NCBI GenBank assembly: GCA_005408345.1 | Contig: SEMN01000087.1 | Coordinates: 124,001-188,000, forward strand | DNA length: 64,000 bases | Origin: Macquaria australasica | Taxonomy: Eukaryota > Chordata > Actinopteri > Centrarchiformes > Percichthyidae | Direction of reading: 5' to 3' | In this document: positions 1-13,000 of the stretch, one piece after another | Numbering within the stretch: position 1 is the stretch's first letter | How the letters are laid out: every line of letters begins with the position of its first letter | Made by a program: the position numbers and the translations under genes | The notes under the pieces: model-generated | The model's database searches: none | Seen by the model: only the letters and a program-made list of their open reading frames with translations | What the model was told of the DNA's origin: nothing

Positions 1-347
1 GCCTTGTTTGAGATATGTATCAGCTGACGACATAGCCATCAATGGAAAAGGTGCTAGCGTTCACCCAGCACTGACGTTTCAATTTCCCCCAAAGCTGATA
101 AGAATTGCACAGCTGTGATTGAGAACAGATATATGCAGCAGAAAACCAGAGAGAGAAAAAGAAGAGTGATGGACTTAGTGATGCTGAAATGAGCTTTTGG
201 ATTTCTAGGAGCAACAACTCATAGAAATTCATTATAACGTGGTCTTTGGATTGAAAGGTAGATGCCAGTGAATGCACACTGATCCTTTTACCACTTGTCA
301 CTCACTGATCAATATCTAGTTAAGGACTTTTCTCCAGGTCTCCGTCT

Positions 348-403
348 TCATTCACGCTCAGGATGAGGTGTGTGTTCAGTGGCATCCCAGGTTTTGTAAT
401 AAC
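348..403 (-). CDS. magi3: candidate magi3 terminal coding exon (short C-terminal tail)
   Basis: After the acceptor tattttaag (minus strand), 56 bp stay open in the one phase compatible with the upstream PDZ5 donor and end in TGA. They encode a 17-residue tail, SYYKTWDATEHTPHPER-E, where the first Ser is the split codon A|GT. Supporting it are the phase, the acceptor and the position just after PDZ5. Against it, the peptide is not recognised and the acceptor tract is A/T mixed. The alternative is a longer Lys/Arg/Ser-rich tail encoded beyond position 1, as in long mammalian MAGI3. Confidence 0.3.
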
Positions 404-1069
404 CTTAAAATAATAAATAACTTGCGGGGCTGTGAAGCCTCCCAGCGCTCCTGCAGGTCTGTTCATTCTTCTAGGACTCACTGCTTTGGTTCAGCCCTCC
501 AGGGGAAGAGTAACTCTGCTTATGATACATTGGGTGTTTACTGAGTCACAGATAACTGATCTATGTCAGACTTGATCATGGGGATGAAGGAAGGGACAGA
601 GGACGACACTTAATTCTGGGAGATGAATCACTTTGAAAGGAGAGGTCAAAGGCAAAAGTAGGAGGAGTACAAGGTTTACCAAGATTATTAGGGACAGACC
701 AAGAAAAGCAGTGAGGCCTTTAGTGATGCTCTGGTTTCATGTAGAAGCACAGGGTGGAAGAAGAGTTCAGACCTATAGGAGGAAAAGATAAATAGGTAGA
801 AATAGACAGCCGTGCCGGTGCAGAAAACAGGAGCAGATAAAAAGCACAAGAAGTAGATCAAGATAGAAGTAGTGAGGTAGAATGAGAGGAGAGAAAGGTC
901 AAGAGAGAAGCTCGCAACACATGCATGAGAATAAAGAAACTCAGCACCCTGCTATCAAGCATATCCATACAAAAGCTTCTATATATGTATGGTCAATATG
1001 CTATTGCGTAGATCTATATGCAGTGGCAACAATGAGTGTACATGCATGCAGCTCTCAGCAGTCACTCAC
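404..1069 (-). other. magi3 intron (or 3' flank) after the PDZ5 exon
   Basis: Starts with a canonical GTGAGT donor at its right end. It contains purine-rich DNA (about 545-900 on the plus strand) and no convincing coding sequence. An AATAAA-like string near 410 is on the plus strand and so does not serve this gene. Confidence 0.6.
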
Positions 1070-1208
1070 TGTGATCCGGGACCAAGCCCTGGCCAGGTCG
1101 AAGCAGCAGATGAACTTTACTGCCTCCTGCTTGGATCAGCTCAATGGCCCGAGTGTGTGTGATGCCCTGGGTGGCCTCGCCGTTGATCTCCACTATCTGA
1201 TCTCCAAC
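1070..1208 (-). CDS. magi3: magi3 exon (last certain one): second half of PDZ5
   Basis: 139 bp, phase 0 to phase 1, acceptor gcattcacag and donor CACA|GTGAGT. It encodes VGDQIVEINGEATQGITHTR, AIELIQAGGSKVHLLLRPG and QGLVPDH, completing PDZ5. If the intron is retained, translation stops two codons into it (AGT GAG TGA). Confidence 0.95.
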
Positions 1209-4200
1209 CTGTGAATGCAGATATAGTCCATTCTTACACGTCACAAGCAGAGGGTCTTTCAGACGTGCAGTGACTGTTGAGATCAGAGGTTTTCAAACTG
1301 TGAGGCATGCCTCCTCAGTAGGTGGCACGGTGGGATTGAAGTGAGGCAAAAACACTGCGTGAGGTGAAAGGGGCAGGTGCATGCCGGTGTTCTAAAAACA
1401 ACATGAAGTTAGCTATTGTTGTGCGGTGGCTGTGACACACAGCTCATGGAGGCAATTATGGTACTTTAAAACCCTTAGCGCCTGATTGCAGCAATTTGCG
1501 TCTTAAATCGCACTCCTTCTGAGTCATAACTCAGTCAAATCTGAACACACAGACATGATACACATATTTTTATTTTCAGTGGGACTCACACTTCCCAAGG
1601 GTATCATTATCCAATGTCCAGTGCAAATACATGTCCAGACAATCCGCTTAGAAATCATAGAGAAAAGGCCATCTTTATAACTCCAGAACTCAACTGAGAA
1701 TTGTCATGTTTTTAAGTTTTCTTCAGTATCAAAGTAATCTAGTCATGGTTGTCAGTGCATCCATGAGTACATTGAAAACAAGAACTGCTAATAGCTAATT
1801 CGGCATGCATAAAAATGTAAACAAATATATATATATATTTTTTTAAACGGGGGAGGGGGTGTTGTCTGAGGTGTCAGACTTTGAAAACCCCTGAGAAAGA
1901 CCTATCATTTTAATTTAAAGTGCAATAGGGCAAAGTAGTATTACCCAGTTTATTGTGAGGACAGAGACAGATGTGCAAAAAAAACTCACATGTATCCTGC
2001 CGTCTTTAAGAGCAGGTCCGTCTTCAGCCAGTCGCAGGATAAACAGGCCCATGTTATACTCTTTTCCTCCTCTCAGACTGAAGCCGAAGCCCCGCTGGCT
2101 GCGCTCCAGCTCCACCACAAAACAGCCCTGTAGTTCACAGACAAGAATATGAGCTTTTGAGATTGGAGCACGTCTTGACATAGATAAAAGGTTCCAGGCT
2201 GTAGTCAAAACTAGGAAATCACTGTTAGATGGCTGATATGTATTTTAGGCCTATGAGGACAGTCCTCAGATTAAGAATTAAGATCAATTGGCACCACAGC
2301 AGAGTGAGTAAATTACAGAAATACCTAATATTTTTGGCTATGATCTTACCTGCTTAGAGCCTGACACCATTTCTTTAGGTAGGAGAGAGTTCTTCAGCTC
2401 AGTGTCACCATTCCTATCCCATAAAAGACCACACATGCATTATAATGTGACCGACGTACTCTAGATATGAAATATATTTAGTCGTGTTTTATTACAATAT
2501 GGCACAATACTTCTTCTTGAGATGACAACTGAATGTCAGCACATAAATAGCATGAAATAGACATAAAACTGAGGAGATACTTAAAGAAAGAAAATAAACT
2601 ATTAAGAGGTTAAATAAAAATGCAGAAAGTTTCAATATGATCCAATACATACAGTTACATACAGCAATTAAAACATAATGATGCTGTGTAAATATGTTAT
2701 CAGATATAAACAATATTCATATAATATATTCAGAAGCACACAATACTGATCCAAGATCTGTGACCTGTCTCAAGGTGAAGGATTGTCTGTTGTGGGGAAA
2801 CCCGTCCATAATAATGTAAGCACTCAGTGTTGTCCAAGGTGCTTAGTGTATTCTTCCACCAGCTTGTATGTGTCATGTTAGCAGTAATGCCTGTATGTGA
2901 GCTACAGCACATGAAGAATACAGATGCCTCTTTCTCTTCCCCTTCTGCCATGTCCAGTATGATCCACACACTGCCACGCCTTCATTACAGCAGCATGAGC
3001 CTCTTTCTGTGGGTTTCATTATACAACGTAAATCCTTCGAAGAGCCATGTTGCTTTTACAGTTCAGTGGCAGATACCGGGGGGAACACTTTAAAGCTTCG
3101 CAGAGCTCATTACAATGCCTTTGTGGGAAACTTAGCTGTGCTGACACACTATCTAAAGAGTCTAGGCCTTCTTAGCAGCTCTGGCATGGAGAAGAGTTTA
3201 CACACTTCATGCAGCCAAGCTGACAGCCTCAGCTCATATCTAGCCTGGGCTGACCCAAGGCATGTATTTGAGATTAGACGGAGAGGAGGGAGGCTGCTGC
3301 CGAGGAATGGACAGAGGGCTAAATGAGGAGAAGGGGAACACATGCTGATAGGCAGCGAAACGGAGTGGGTGAAGGCGAAAAGTGATGGTGGAGAATTGCT
3401 GCTGCAGCAATGGATTAAAAAGTCTGACACAGGTAATCTTGTTTAAAAAGAAAGATCAAAGAGAAAGCGAGACTCCCTATTAATCTGTCTATTTTTCTTT
3501 ACTTTGCCATCCAAACAGTGACCACGGGGGGATTTTCTGTCTTTCTGGATAACACGGAGAGTGCGGGCCACAAGAGATGGTAATGGGCCACATTGTAGCA
3601 CAAACCAGAGCCTGCTTTGAGAGGATTGAGGCTAATTTATGGTTCAAGTGGCAGAACCTGTATTAGACTGTCTCCAGTAGCGTGTGAGAGGGACACTGGC
3701 AAGCTTGTGTATATTTTCGTGTACCTGTCTGGATAGCTGGGAGGCTGTTGGCCCACAGCTCTGTGTTGTGCCGAAGGGCTCTGCTTGGCTGAATTTGTTC
3801 CAGATGGAGGAGCACTGTCTGTAAAAACACAAAAAATACAACACACCCATTTAATATAGCGCGCAGATCTTGTGATGTGCTATTGGATGCCACAAAGCAA
3901 TCTCAAAACCTCTTTCATTTACACTTTAATGTAAAACTGGATCAACATTCCCATTACCTTATTCCCAGAAAATACTATCTGGAAATCAGCCTCAGAGGAC
4001 TGAGACTTTCTCTGTGCCAACCTACCATCTTCAGGCACAACAGTGAGGGTGACAGAGTTGCCGGCATCTTTGATGAGCTGGACGATATCATTGTGCGACA
4101 GCTCCATGATGGACTGGCCATTGACAGCAGAGATACGGTCTCCCACCTTCATCTGACCTATACGGTCTGTAGGGCTGCCCTCAATAATACGGCCAATCTT

Positions 4201-7200
4201 GTGAGGTATAACTGAAACAGGGAACCACAGAGCAATGACAACCTGTTGTTTTTGCATGTTTGAGCAGCACTGATTCAATAAACTGAATATCAAGTTATCA
4301 CTTTCAAATAACGAAGCATTCATCTTTCTGTGTGCTGGGGAGTCAGTCAGGGACAAAGATGGTGCACAATGACCTAAGGTTTGTGGCTTTGTAAGCAGAG
4401 CTGTTACCTAACCTAGGAACCTAATCAATATATGGCTCCTAGTAGGATAGAATAGGATATTATGTGATATACAGTGTATACTTTTACAGATCTAATTCAC
4501 TGAATTATGTTCTTATATCTGAAAAAACCCAGAAAAAATGGTGAATAACAAAACTAAGAGACAGCAGCCACGTGGCTGTGGGAGGCTATTGACACAGCAG
4601 TGCTTTGAGCTTAATGCTAACGCTAAATGCTAACACGCTCACAATGACAGTGTTTACATACTGATGTTTAGCAGGTTTAATGTTTAACATTTTCACCACC
4701 TTAGTTTAGCATGTTAGCATGCTAACATTTGCTAATTATCACTAAACCGAAATACAGCTGAGTCTGATGTCATTAGTTCTGCAGGTATTTGGTCATAAAC
4801 CGAAGACAAACTAAAATTTTGACCTGATGATGGCGCTAGATGAAAAGTTAAGGGATTGCCAGAGATGTTACAATTCATCCTGAGGGGGACATGAAAGCCA
4901 AAGTTCATGGCAACCCATCCAATAGCTGTTCAGACATTTCACTCAAAACCACAAATGTCAACCTCATGGTGGCGCTCGAGGAAAAGTCAGGGGTTAATCA
5001 AAGTCAGTAGGATACATCTTCAAGAAACCATAAATGTCTGTACAAAATTTGTGCCAATCCACCCGGAAGACGTGTAAATATTTCAGGGGATATGTGAACA
5101 CTTTGCTGTGATACTGCTGGTGGCATAATACAAAAAGTCAGGGGATCACTAAAGTCAGAGGGATTCATCCGCTGTGGAACATAAATGTCTGTAGAGAATT
5201 TCATGGCAATCCATCCAATAGTTGTTGAGATATTTCGCTTCCTAGAGCCACACCGCTAGCATGGCTAAAAACTAACTATTGTAGGAAAAATGTGGAGAAC
5301 CATCAGCTGTTCATTTAAATACCTTTTAGACCTGCTTAAAAATAAAGTAAAAAATATTTTGGGTATATTTACTGTATGTCCTTATTTTCACATTTCTTGA
5401 ATGTACTGCAGACCACTGTTAAGACCTTAAATTACCTCATGCTTTTTATTTATTTGATATAACATGATCTTTTAAAAATTGTGTATAAGATGTGTTTTTC
5501 TTTATTTCTGACCTCCAGGTGGGGGCTTGTTCTTTGACGTGAGGATAACAAAGCCAAAGCCCTCGTTGTCTCTGCGCTGCAGAGTAACATCAAAGCACTC
5601 TGGCCGAGAGGACTGGATGGGCTGCACGGAGTTCGGAAACTCGACACGGGGCATCTTGGGCGAGCTGTTGACCAGGGCGGACGCTACTTGCTGGGGCTGC
5701 TGACTGCTCTCCTCCTCTCCATCGCCATCTGATAAATGACAAAGCACAGAAACGTGAGGGAATGCTTACAGCCACTCATTTGGAGCAGCTCCTCTTCTCA
5801 ATTGGTTACAAAATGACATCAATCTGGTAATGACTGTGTATGCCTATTCGCCGTTTTTGAAAGGACAGGGTCAGCTCGGATGGCATTACAATTCGTCACT
5901 TTCACCAAGAGGACAATGCGAGTGTTTATTTTGAGCAGGGGTCATTCCGATTTAGCTGACATACATTTTAATCCATGAACAATTATTCGTCAAAATGTTC
6001 CCAATTTGTCATCCTAAATAATCCAAAACACAGCGGCTTTATTGGAGACAGTCTTTTTGCTGTGTTTATTGCACACGTGAAATACAAGAATGTCAACTCT
6101 ACACTTGAGATGAAAGCCCTTTACAAATTGTTATTCATAAGACAGGCTGATCTACCTCAGTCTCTCTTCATTGTGTTTGTTTTGCTGAATCCCTGCTTTG
6201 TCAGTCGGCATCAGGGAATCTCTTTCTAAACCCCTGCTTTGAAAGCATAAACCCATACATGATTGATGCTTAATTTCTGCAATGTGATCAAGGCTGTTGT
6301 TGCAATACATCAAATGCAAAGTAATTTCAAAAAGTGCTTGTACTATTCATGGGGTGGTTATTTGTGGGGGTAAACAAGCCTGAATGCAGCAGGGGTTTGT
6401 GCTGTTGAAAAAGAAACTCAGCATGTTCTTTTCTTCTTTTTTTATTTCATCCTTTAAGATGTAAATCAACTACCAGCTGATCTAATCTTCACTGCCCTTC
6501 ACACAAGTCCAATCAGCCTCGACAGATAAACACAAAGCAGATAATTCTCAACTGTTAATTGTGAGCCACTTTTTCTGTTCTCCTTTTTTCCTGTTTTGGT
6601 GGATCAAACATTTGAATTCACTTTCCTGTGATTAAAGCAAATACAGAAACCTCTTCCAAAAACTTTATTTTTCTTTAAAAAGGAAAACGTCTGCATAGAA
6701 TAACATCCTTAAAGTCAATTTTGGTCATACTTCATTTATTCAGATTTATCCGCAAGGAAGTCATCCAGAACAAATTTAAAGGATTAGTGGGAAAAAAATC
6801 CCAGATCAAAGCTTTTGCTCAGAGGTCCTCCTCCAGCATACTGAGCTAAACAAAAGGAGTAAATACAAGAAAACCGTGCTTAAAAGCTTCAAATGCTCTC
6901 AGAGAAATTTAGAGCTGATTATTCAAAAGCACACCCACCTGAGTGTGTCACTTTCCGGCGGACTGTGAGCATGACTTGGCCGTTACGGGCAGCGTTGGTC
7001 ATCAGCTCCAGCACTTGTTTGTGGGATTTGCCCTTGACTGGCACACCATCTATACAAAGCAGCTCATCCCCTGCACGCAGGCGCCCGTCCTTCTCAGCTG
7101 CACCGAGTGGCACAATGGCGCCAATGTACACCTGTGGAAGCAAGAGATATGATGTGAGAGAAACAGCTTGATGCACTGATCTGAGCCAGAGGGAGCACGA

Positions 7201-9979
7201 GGACTGACAGGCATTGAGGTAAATAATCAGTTGAAATCCTCTCAGTTACTTCAAGTTGTGTTTCCTAAGTGCAAAATGGAGTTGACAATCTATTTCCCCA
7301 TTGTCCTACAGCAATAGTAGAAATTCAGGCTATTTAAGTAACTGAATGCAGCTCAAATATTGATTCTGTAGTATCTGAGGGTTTGGGATTCTGGCAGTAC
7401 GCCAAGACTGGTTGTAAACAGCTGGACCGTGCTGGGGCTGCTACCTACCGGCTGATCCGGCCCCTCGCCTCCGAGGACTCTGAAGCCAAAGCCTGACTCC
7501 TGGTTCCTTTTGATGAACACATCCAGGTCCTTGGTATTAGGAGCTGCACAGAGAAGAGGAGAGGAGAGAAAGGTTTTTATTTAAAACAGCCATGAAAGAC
7601 AAAACACATTAGTTATGCTGTGTGTGTTATGTGTTGTTAGGCATGTGGGCAAAGTGTGTGTTGTCTAATGCAGTGGTTCTAAGCCTGCAGTCAAGGCAGG
7701 GGATATCTGAAATAATTTCATCAGTTAAAGAAATATTTGATTCAAATAGCTAAAAGATTATATTACTTTGTAATATCTTGCTTAGATCACAGAGATCTTT
7801 AGCTTTCTTTCATCAGATAAAATGCCCTAAAATAATATTAAATTATTTAAATTCACAAGTAGAGCAATTAAATGATTGAAAAGGATGAATTGATAAGTTG
7901 ATCAACAGAAAACGCTTGCCTCGTTTCATATTATTGTAAATTTAATACCACAAAATCATTAGTTTCAAGTCTCGTCACACACAAGCCTGTGCATCCAAGA
8001 TCATGTTTAATGGTGGCAAGTGGGTGGCCCTTTGCTTTCAACAGGAGCCCTGAGCCATGGTGGCTAAAAACCACTCATGCATTACATCATGTACACTTAC
8101 GCTTGCTGTCCAACAGAGCCTTGGACTTGAGGTAGAGCTCAGACGCGTCCGGTTTGGGTGAAGACGAGCGCAGGGTGTTGGCAGGGAAAGGGAGTGGATT
8201 GGGGGCCACCTCCGGCTGACCGAGGGTCTCTGTGCTGCTAATCATCTCCTGCCGCTGCGGCTGTGTGACGGGCTGGGAACATGGATGGGGCAGCTGCTGG
8301 GGTACGGGATGGGACGCCTGTTGAGTGGGAGTAGGCTGGGATATGGCTTGGGACATGGGAGCTGTGCACTGCAACACAGAAACAAGAGCTGTGATGTAGC
8401 GATAAACAGAAAGGTCAGCAGGTTGATGATTATCATACAATAAAGCAGAAAATCCACAAAAATATCACTTTCTTTGAAGAACAATGTAAACATATTCCTA
8501 TGCCTGTATAATATACCTTATACAAAATAGTATATATTCTAGGATTTTATGCCAACAATTTATGTCTTAGGTAGAAATATAGCCAGGGCAGGAAAATGGA
8601 TTTAAGTTGTGCTTACTCTCCAGAATGACAATCCCAAACTACTGCACTAGCCTTCATTTTAAAAATAGTGCAACCACACATTGCAAATCTGTGTTGAACC
8701 AATAAAACAGTATGAATAAGCCTGTTGCTGCCTCAGCTCCTCTCTATTTTAAGAGTGCAGCATGGAGGAGCAGCACACGGGAACAAGCTGTTGAACATGG
8801 CATATCATCTTAAACACCCATACGCAGAGGGATGTTAAGTTGCTGTTTGCTAGGAGCCGGTCGTATTTACTGCAGTTCCAGAAATAACAGCCTGGCTAAT
8901 GTGGGCTCACTGAATAATGGAGCTAACAACAGCTTCCACAGCGCGCACTCACACACACACACACACCGAGCGGTGCTTGCGGGTAACCCAAGACAAAGTA
9001 AAAAAACCTCTTATGTTTAATAATTCAGCAGCAGTTTTATCATCAGTATATATTTTGTTTGATCCCACACAATGGAAGAAACACTACAAAGATTTGCTTC
9101 AACTTACCGGTTTTAGGGATTTCACAGGAGATGTCTGACCTGTAAGTGGAGAGATAGAAGGTATTAAATTCAGAATTAAATTCATTTAGAAAACAACAGC
9201 AAACATCTATTCAAACACATGGCTTAAAGGCTGGTTGGCCTTCAGTGGTAGGACTTCACAGTACATCCTCTCCCACGTTTTATGCAGACATACTCTGCAC
9301 CTTGTTCTGCACTGAGTGAACGTATTGCCTAGAGGGTCTGTAACAGTTTTCTTTTAAATACCTCGCTCTGCTTTCCTCTCTGTCAGTGAGTCACAGTGTA
9401 ATTCAACCAGTAGGGGACAGTATACTCCAGTAACAAAAAATGGTTTACATGTCAGTGCAGGGTGAGAGACACAGAGGTGACCCTAAACCATGGGAAACAT
9501 GCACTTCTCCGGGTTAAACCTGCCAGCTGTTTGCTATACTACTAGAACACTGTAAATGCTCTCTGCAGCTTTTCATAACCAGTTTTTGAAAGTTAGCAAC
9601 AGAATTAAATAAATGACATTTTTAATGAATGTTTACTGGTGTAGATTTAGGAGAAATGACTTTGTAATATGTTTGATTCATGTTAGTAACACAAAAGTAT
9701 TGACGGTATCTCCCATATCATATCTGAGGCAATGAGTGCTGTACATATTCCACGGGGAAGGGTACTTTGTCTCATTTCCAGATTTAAATCCAGAACAGGG
9801 ATCAGGGCCAACTAATTTCCCGTTTCATCTCGCTCTGTTGCTGTCATCGGAAGGGAGTTCTAGCCCCTGGCTGGGAGTAAAGCCTAACCTAATCCTGGTC
9901 TATGGGTGACCTGAGGGAAGCCCTGCAGCGCTGCTCCTTTTAGTCCTGGAAAGCTGTGATCTCCTGCTCTTTTTTAAGC

Positions 9980-10028
<49 letters not shown>

Positions 10029-13000
10029 CCATAAAAAAAATGCATATAAGGCTGGCACAAATGGGCAAAAAGTTAATAACAGCAACACACACACAGCATA
10101 TGCACGTGCCATAAAAAAAAATGCATATAAGGCTGGCACAAATGGGCAAAAAGTTAATAACAGCAACACACACACACACACACAGCATATGCACGTGCCA
10201 TAAAAAAAAATGCATATAAGGCTGGCACAAATGGGCAAAAAGTTAATAACAGCAACACACACACACACAGGACACAAGCCCCTGGAGCTCAGAGCAGAGC
10301 CCAGCTGAGTACATCTGATATGTGGGTGCAACACTGATCTTTCGAATCTAGGCTACTGCACTGCAGTAAAGGCAAAAAGGAACAAGCCCTTCAAATCAGT
10401 GAAAGCCTGAAGTAAGAAGAAGGGCAATGATTACCCACAATGCTCTGTCTCCTCCTCCCTTCCTTCTCTGTTTCTCTCTAAGCAGCAAGTGAATGACTGA
10501 AACTGCCTCTCTCTCTCTTCGCCTTCCCAGCACAGCTCGCCATGTGACTAAGCATGACTTCCTCCCCTGTTTGGGAAAGTGCACGGTGGATGATGCAGAG
10601 TTGGTGTGGACCAGAGCGTGAAATTGCTTTATTTAACATCGGGAGAATCTGTGTGTTCAAGCAATTCCTGCAGAACACCACAATCCATCCTGTTATTTAT
10701 AAATTAAAACATTGCACATGTTGCCTGAAATCTCGCCTCAGCTAAGTCAACGCTGGTCTAACAACGTTGCTATCTCTCTTAAGAAATTAAATTCAGATGC
10801 AAGCGGGTGGGCTTCTCACCTCTGTTGTTTCACTCATTGCATTTTTTTGGGAAAAAGGGAAAGTAGGAGAGAGAGACAGACTGCAGGCGACACAAAGCTG
10901 TGTGGGGATTAAAATGATTTCAGAAGCGTGGGACTAAACCACTAGACTATCTCTGGGCACTAACACCTGTTTGTTGTCTGAACAGTAACCTGAGTAGATT
11001 AATATAGACAGCAGCAATTTAACAACAGAGATGTCCCAGCATCAGCACTGTAACCCCGCCAGCTGCGACATACTTCTAAGGATTAGTTCAATGTTGCAGG
11101 CTTACTTGCAGCTGCAGTGTACACTTCCAGCAATGTGAACTCTCATTTCTGCCAACTCACCTCCTCTGAGCACCAGCACGTTGACCTCACTGCCCACAGG
11201 CAGGTCTTTGAGGATGTCCACGACCTGGGAGTGGCTCAGTGTCTGGACATTCTGTCTGTTGATCTCCTTGATAACATCGCCCTTCAACAAGCCACGGCAC
11301 CACTGGGCATCCAGGATCATCTTCACCTTTTGGCCCAGGGGGCAATCTGCGATGGCGAAGCCGAAACCTCCAGGGCCTTTTACCAAGGGCACGCTCACCA
11401 GCTCTGGCTGTAGCAGAGTGGGGTCAGGGCCTTCTTGGTTGGGGATGTGAGGAAGATGGTGGTGTTGAGGATGATGATGGTGGTGGCGCCCTCCGTTGGT
11501 CATAGGTGGTACTGCAGCACTCTGCCTGGAGAGGGTTCCTCCGTCTGGGACTGTGTAGTGGAGTTCCTGCGGTGTGGAGGTTGAGGGGGAAGGGGAAGTG
11601 TCCATGGAGGTGCAGAGGCCTCCTGAGGCATCCTCACTGCTGCTGGAGTCCTCAGGCAGGGGGTAGCCTCGGCACAGGACCATGTCCACATACTGGTTGA
11701 TTGGGATGGACTGGAACATCTGCACCACATCAGCGTGAGTCTTCCCCAGCACACATGTCCCATTGATGTCCACAATCACGTCACCTAAAAGAACAAAGAG
11801 CTTGAAATGTCCAAATTTGACAATGGGGACTGTGATCACTACATCACCACACAAAGTCAAATAAAAGAATAGACACTAACGTCTCTGATGTAATCATCAC
11901 AATAAGTGAAATGATAATTATCTAGCTGAATTGTAGAAGTAGAATATGTATCTGTTTCTTCTTCTGCTCTTTCAACTCTTTAGAAACTTCAAAGATGTTG
12001 ACGGGGATGGAGAGAGCGAGCAAGAGCACTAAATAGAACAAGATCACTGACATGCTGTTTTCTTCTTCTTCCTTTCATCTTCCTGTGGGGTGGGGGTGGG
12101 GGTGGGGGGTAGGGGCTCTCATCACCCCTGGCCTGGCTAAGATATAGGCCTGTATTGCCTGAATTGCTGACTGGCTAGTTGGCTAAAAGCCCAGTGGAGG
12201 ATTCAGCCCACCTACACAATCAATACCCTTTCCTAGCAAACACAGCTAAAGTTTCACTCTTGAAATGAGCTCCATATCCCAGTGTAGTGCCTGTTCAGAC
12301 CCACTACACATACTGTAGATCTAATGACTTATCTAATAACTAAACATCCACAAACTAATACAGGTACAGGTGTAAGTAAAAGATTGAGTCTCAAAAACTT
12401 GAAACGTTCTACCCTTGGCAAAAATAAATGCTCCAGGCCTGTAGTCAGAAAGTCTTAAATCCAATAGAAAGCTACACAGAGTTGTTACAGTTCAGTCCTA
12501 GCTATTATAACCCAATGAAATTAATTACATTCATTCTTTTGGTTTAATCAATTACCCTCCTTCTCAAGGGAAATGAAACATTGAAAATAATTACTCTCTC
12601 TGTTCCACTTTCATGTTGACTCTCAGCGGCAGCACTGGTGTGGCTGTAAGAGCATTCAACGCAATCAATATTAGTGTAATGTGAATCCTGAGGCACTTCA
12701 CGAACAGTGATTCAAATGACTACAATCACCATGCGTGTTTCTATATACGATAAAAGGGAACTTACTGAGCCAATAACATTTGGCTGCTACAACAGCAGCA
12801 ATAGTAGGTTTTTATTAGGCAGACAGGCAAAGCAGCATGTAGCATACATGTCTGTGTTGCAGACTACTGCATTTGCACATTCTTCAGATAAGCAGATTTG
12901 TCAACCGCTAGCCATGAAAAGACAACCGCTCAGCAGGCCTATTAAATCGGTAATATACGGCTGCATATAAAATCTGGTTGTCGACCATAAACTGAACATG

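Noticed and set aside
408..416. AATAAA string as a polyadenylation signal
   Set aside because: It is on the plus strand, opposite to magi3, and no plus-strand gene precedes it.
9900..10334. 144-codon minus-strand frame with repeated FLPICASL peptides
   Set aside because: It is only the translation of the three-unit minisatellite and CA runs.
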